Program-made: the position numbers and the translations under genes
Source: Thermaurantimonas aggregans
GTDB taxonomy: Bacteria; Bacteroidota; Bacteroidia; Flavobacteriales; Schleiferiaceae
Direction: 5' to 3'
NCBI RefSeq assembly: GCF_003851885.1
Contig: NZ_BHZE01000023.1
Coordinates: 1-43,805, forward strand
DNA: 43,805 nt
The notes under the pieces: generated by a model
Database searches by the model: none
Told to the model about the DNA's origin: nothing
Seen by the model: the letters and a program-made list of their open reading frames with translations, nothing else
Shown: positions 43,715 through 43,805 of the stretch, piece by piece
How the letters are laid out: each line of letters starts with the position of its first letter
Numbering within the stretch: position 1 is the first letter of the stretch

Positions 43715-43805
43715 ATCAGTTTTTAAATGGTATTTAATGTTACAAAAAATGAATTAGACTTAAAGCAGGTTTTTGGTAGTGATATTTCAAAAAATTGATT
43801 TTTGA

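Noticed and set aside
1-43805. CRISPR arrays, tRNA or rRNA genes, intact insertion sequences, prophage genes
   Set aside because: No regularly spaced direct repeats, cloverleaf-like segments, transposase or phage structural motifs were seen in any gap. Gaps are short except three, which are described.

Overview
This window is a chromosomal segment from a member of the Bacteroidota (Flavobacteriales, Sphingobacteriales or Saprospirales-like; I cannot narrow it further by eye). Four things point there. Three secreted proteins carry type IX secretion (T9SS) C-terminal sorting domains. Start sites lack GGAGG Shine-Dalgarno sequences. Seven short intergenic regions hold an exact TAnnTTTG box, the -7 element of the Bacteroidota housekeeping sigma factor. 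The str/S10/spc/alpha ribosomal cluster has no tuf, adk or map gene inside it.

Layout. Positions 1-279: no gene, a leftward-facing terminator-like hairpin and one copy of an intergenic repeat. Positions 280-8016: a giant PKD/SprB-type adhesin-like protein with a gliding-motility-type (type B) sorting domain. Positions 8017-8446: GC-rich unassigned DNA, a second copy of the intergenic repeat and a promoter. Positions 8447-11642: a gapless three-gene unit (secreted VWA protein, TSUP-like membrane protein, family 2 glycosyltransferase). Positions 11631-15655, minus strand: prfC and a CoA-binding protein as one unit, then a secreted endonuclease I and a DUF2141 protein. Positions 15998-18511, minus strand: a secreted BNR/sortilin-type beta-propeller protein. 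Positions 18582-26594, plus strand: exported aminopeptidase C, an ABC ATPase, dnaN, a PPP-type phosphatase, two mevalonate-pathway genes, a UbiA prenyltransferase and a PiT-like transporter. Positions 26813-43656: an uninterrupted cluster of 32 genes from rpsL to rplQ with one clear promoter before rpsL and one strong intrinsic terminator after rplQ.

How they work together. The right 17 kb makes ribosomal proteins, EF-G, IF-1, SecY and the RNA polymerase alpha subunit from what looks like one long transcript. Two ribosomal genes (rpmD, with a GTG start, and rpmJ, 38 codons) are short and easily missed. The middle holds core replication (dnaN) and isoprenoid functions (MvaD, a GHMP kinase, UbiA). 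The left 18 kb is dominated by exported proteins. The most unusual observation is a repeat pair at 133-229 and 8190-8334, with conserved ends and a variable middle, upstream of two exported-protein genes. I did not find a CRISPR array, prophage, intact insertion sequence, tRNA or rRNA.
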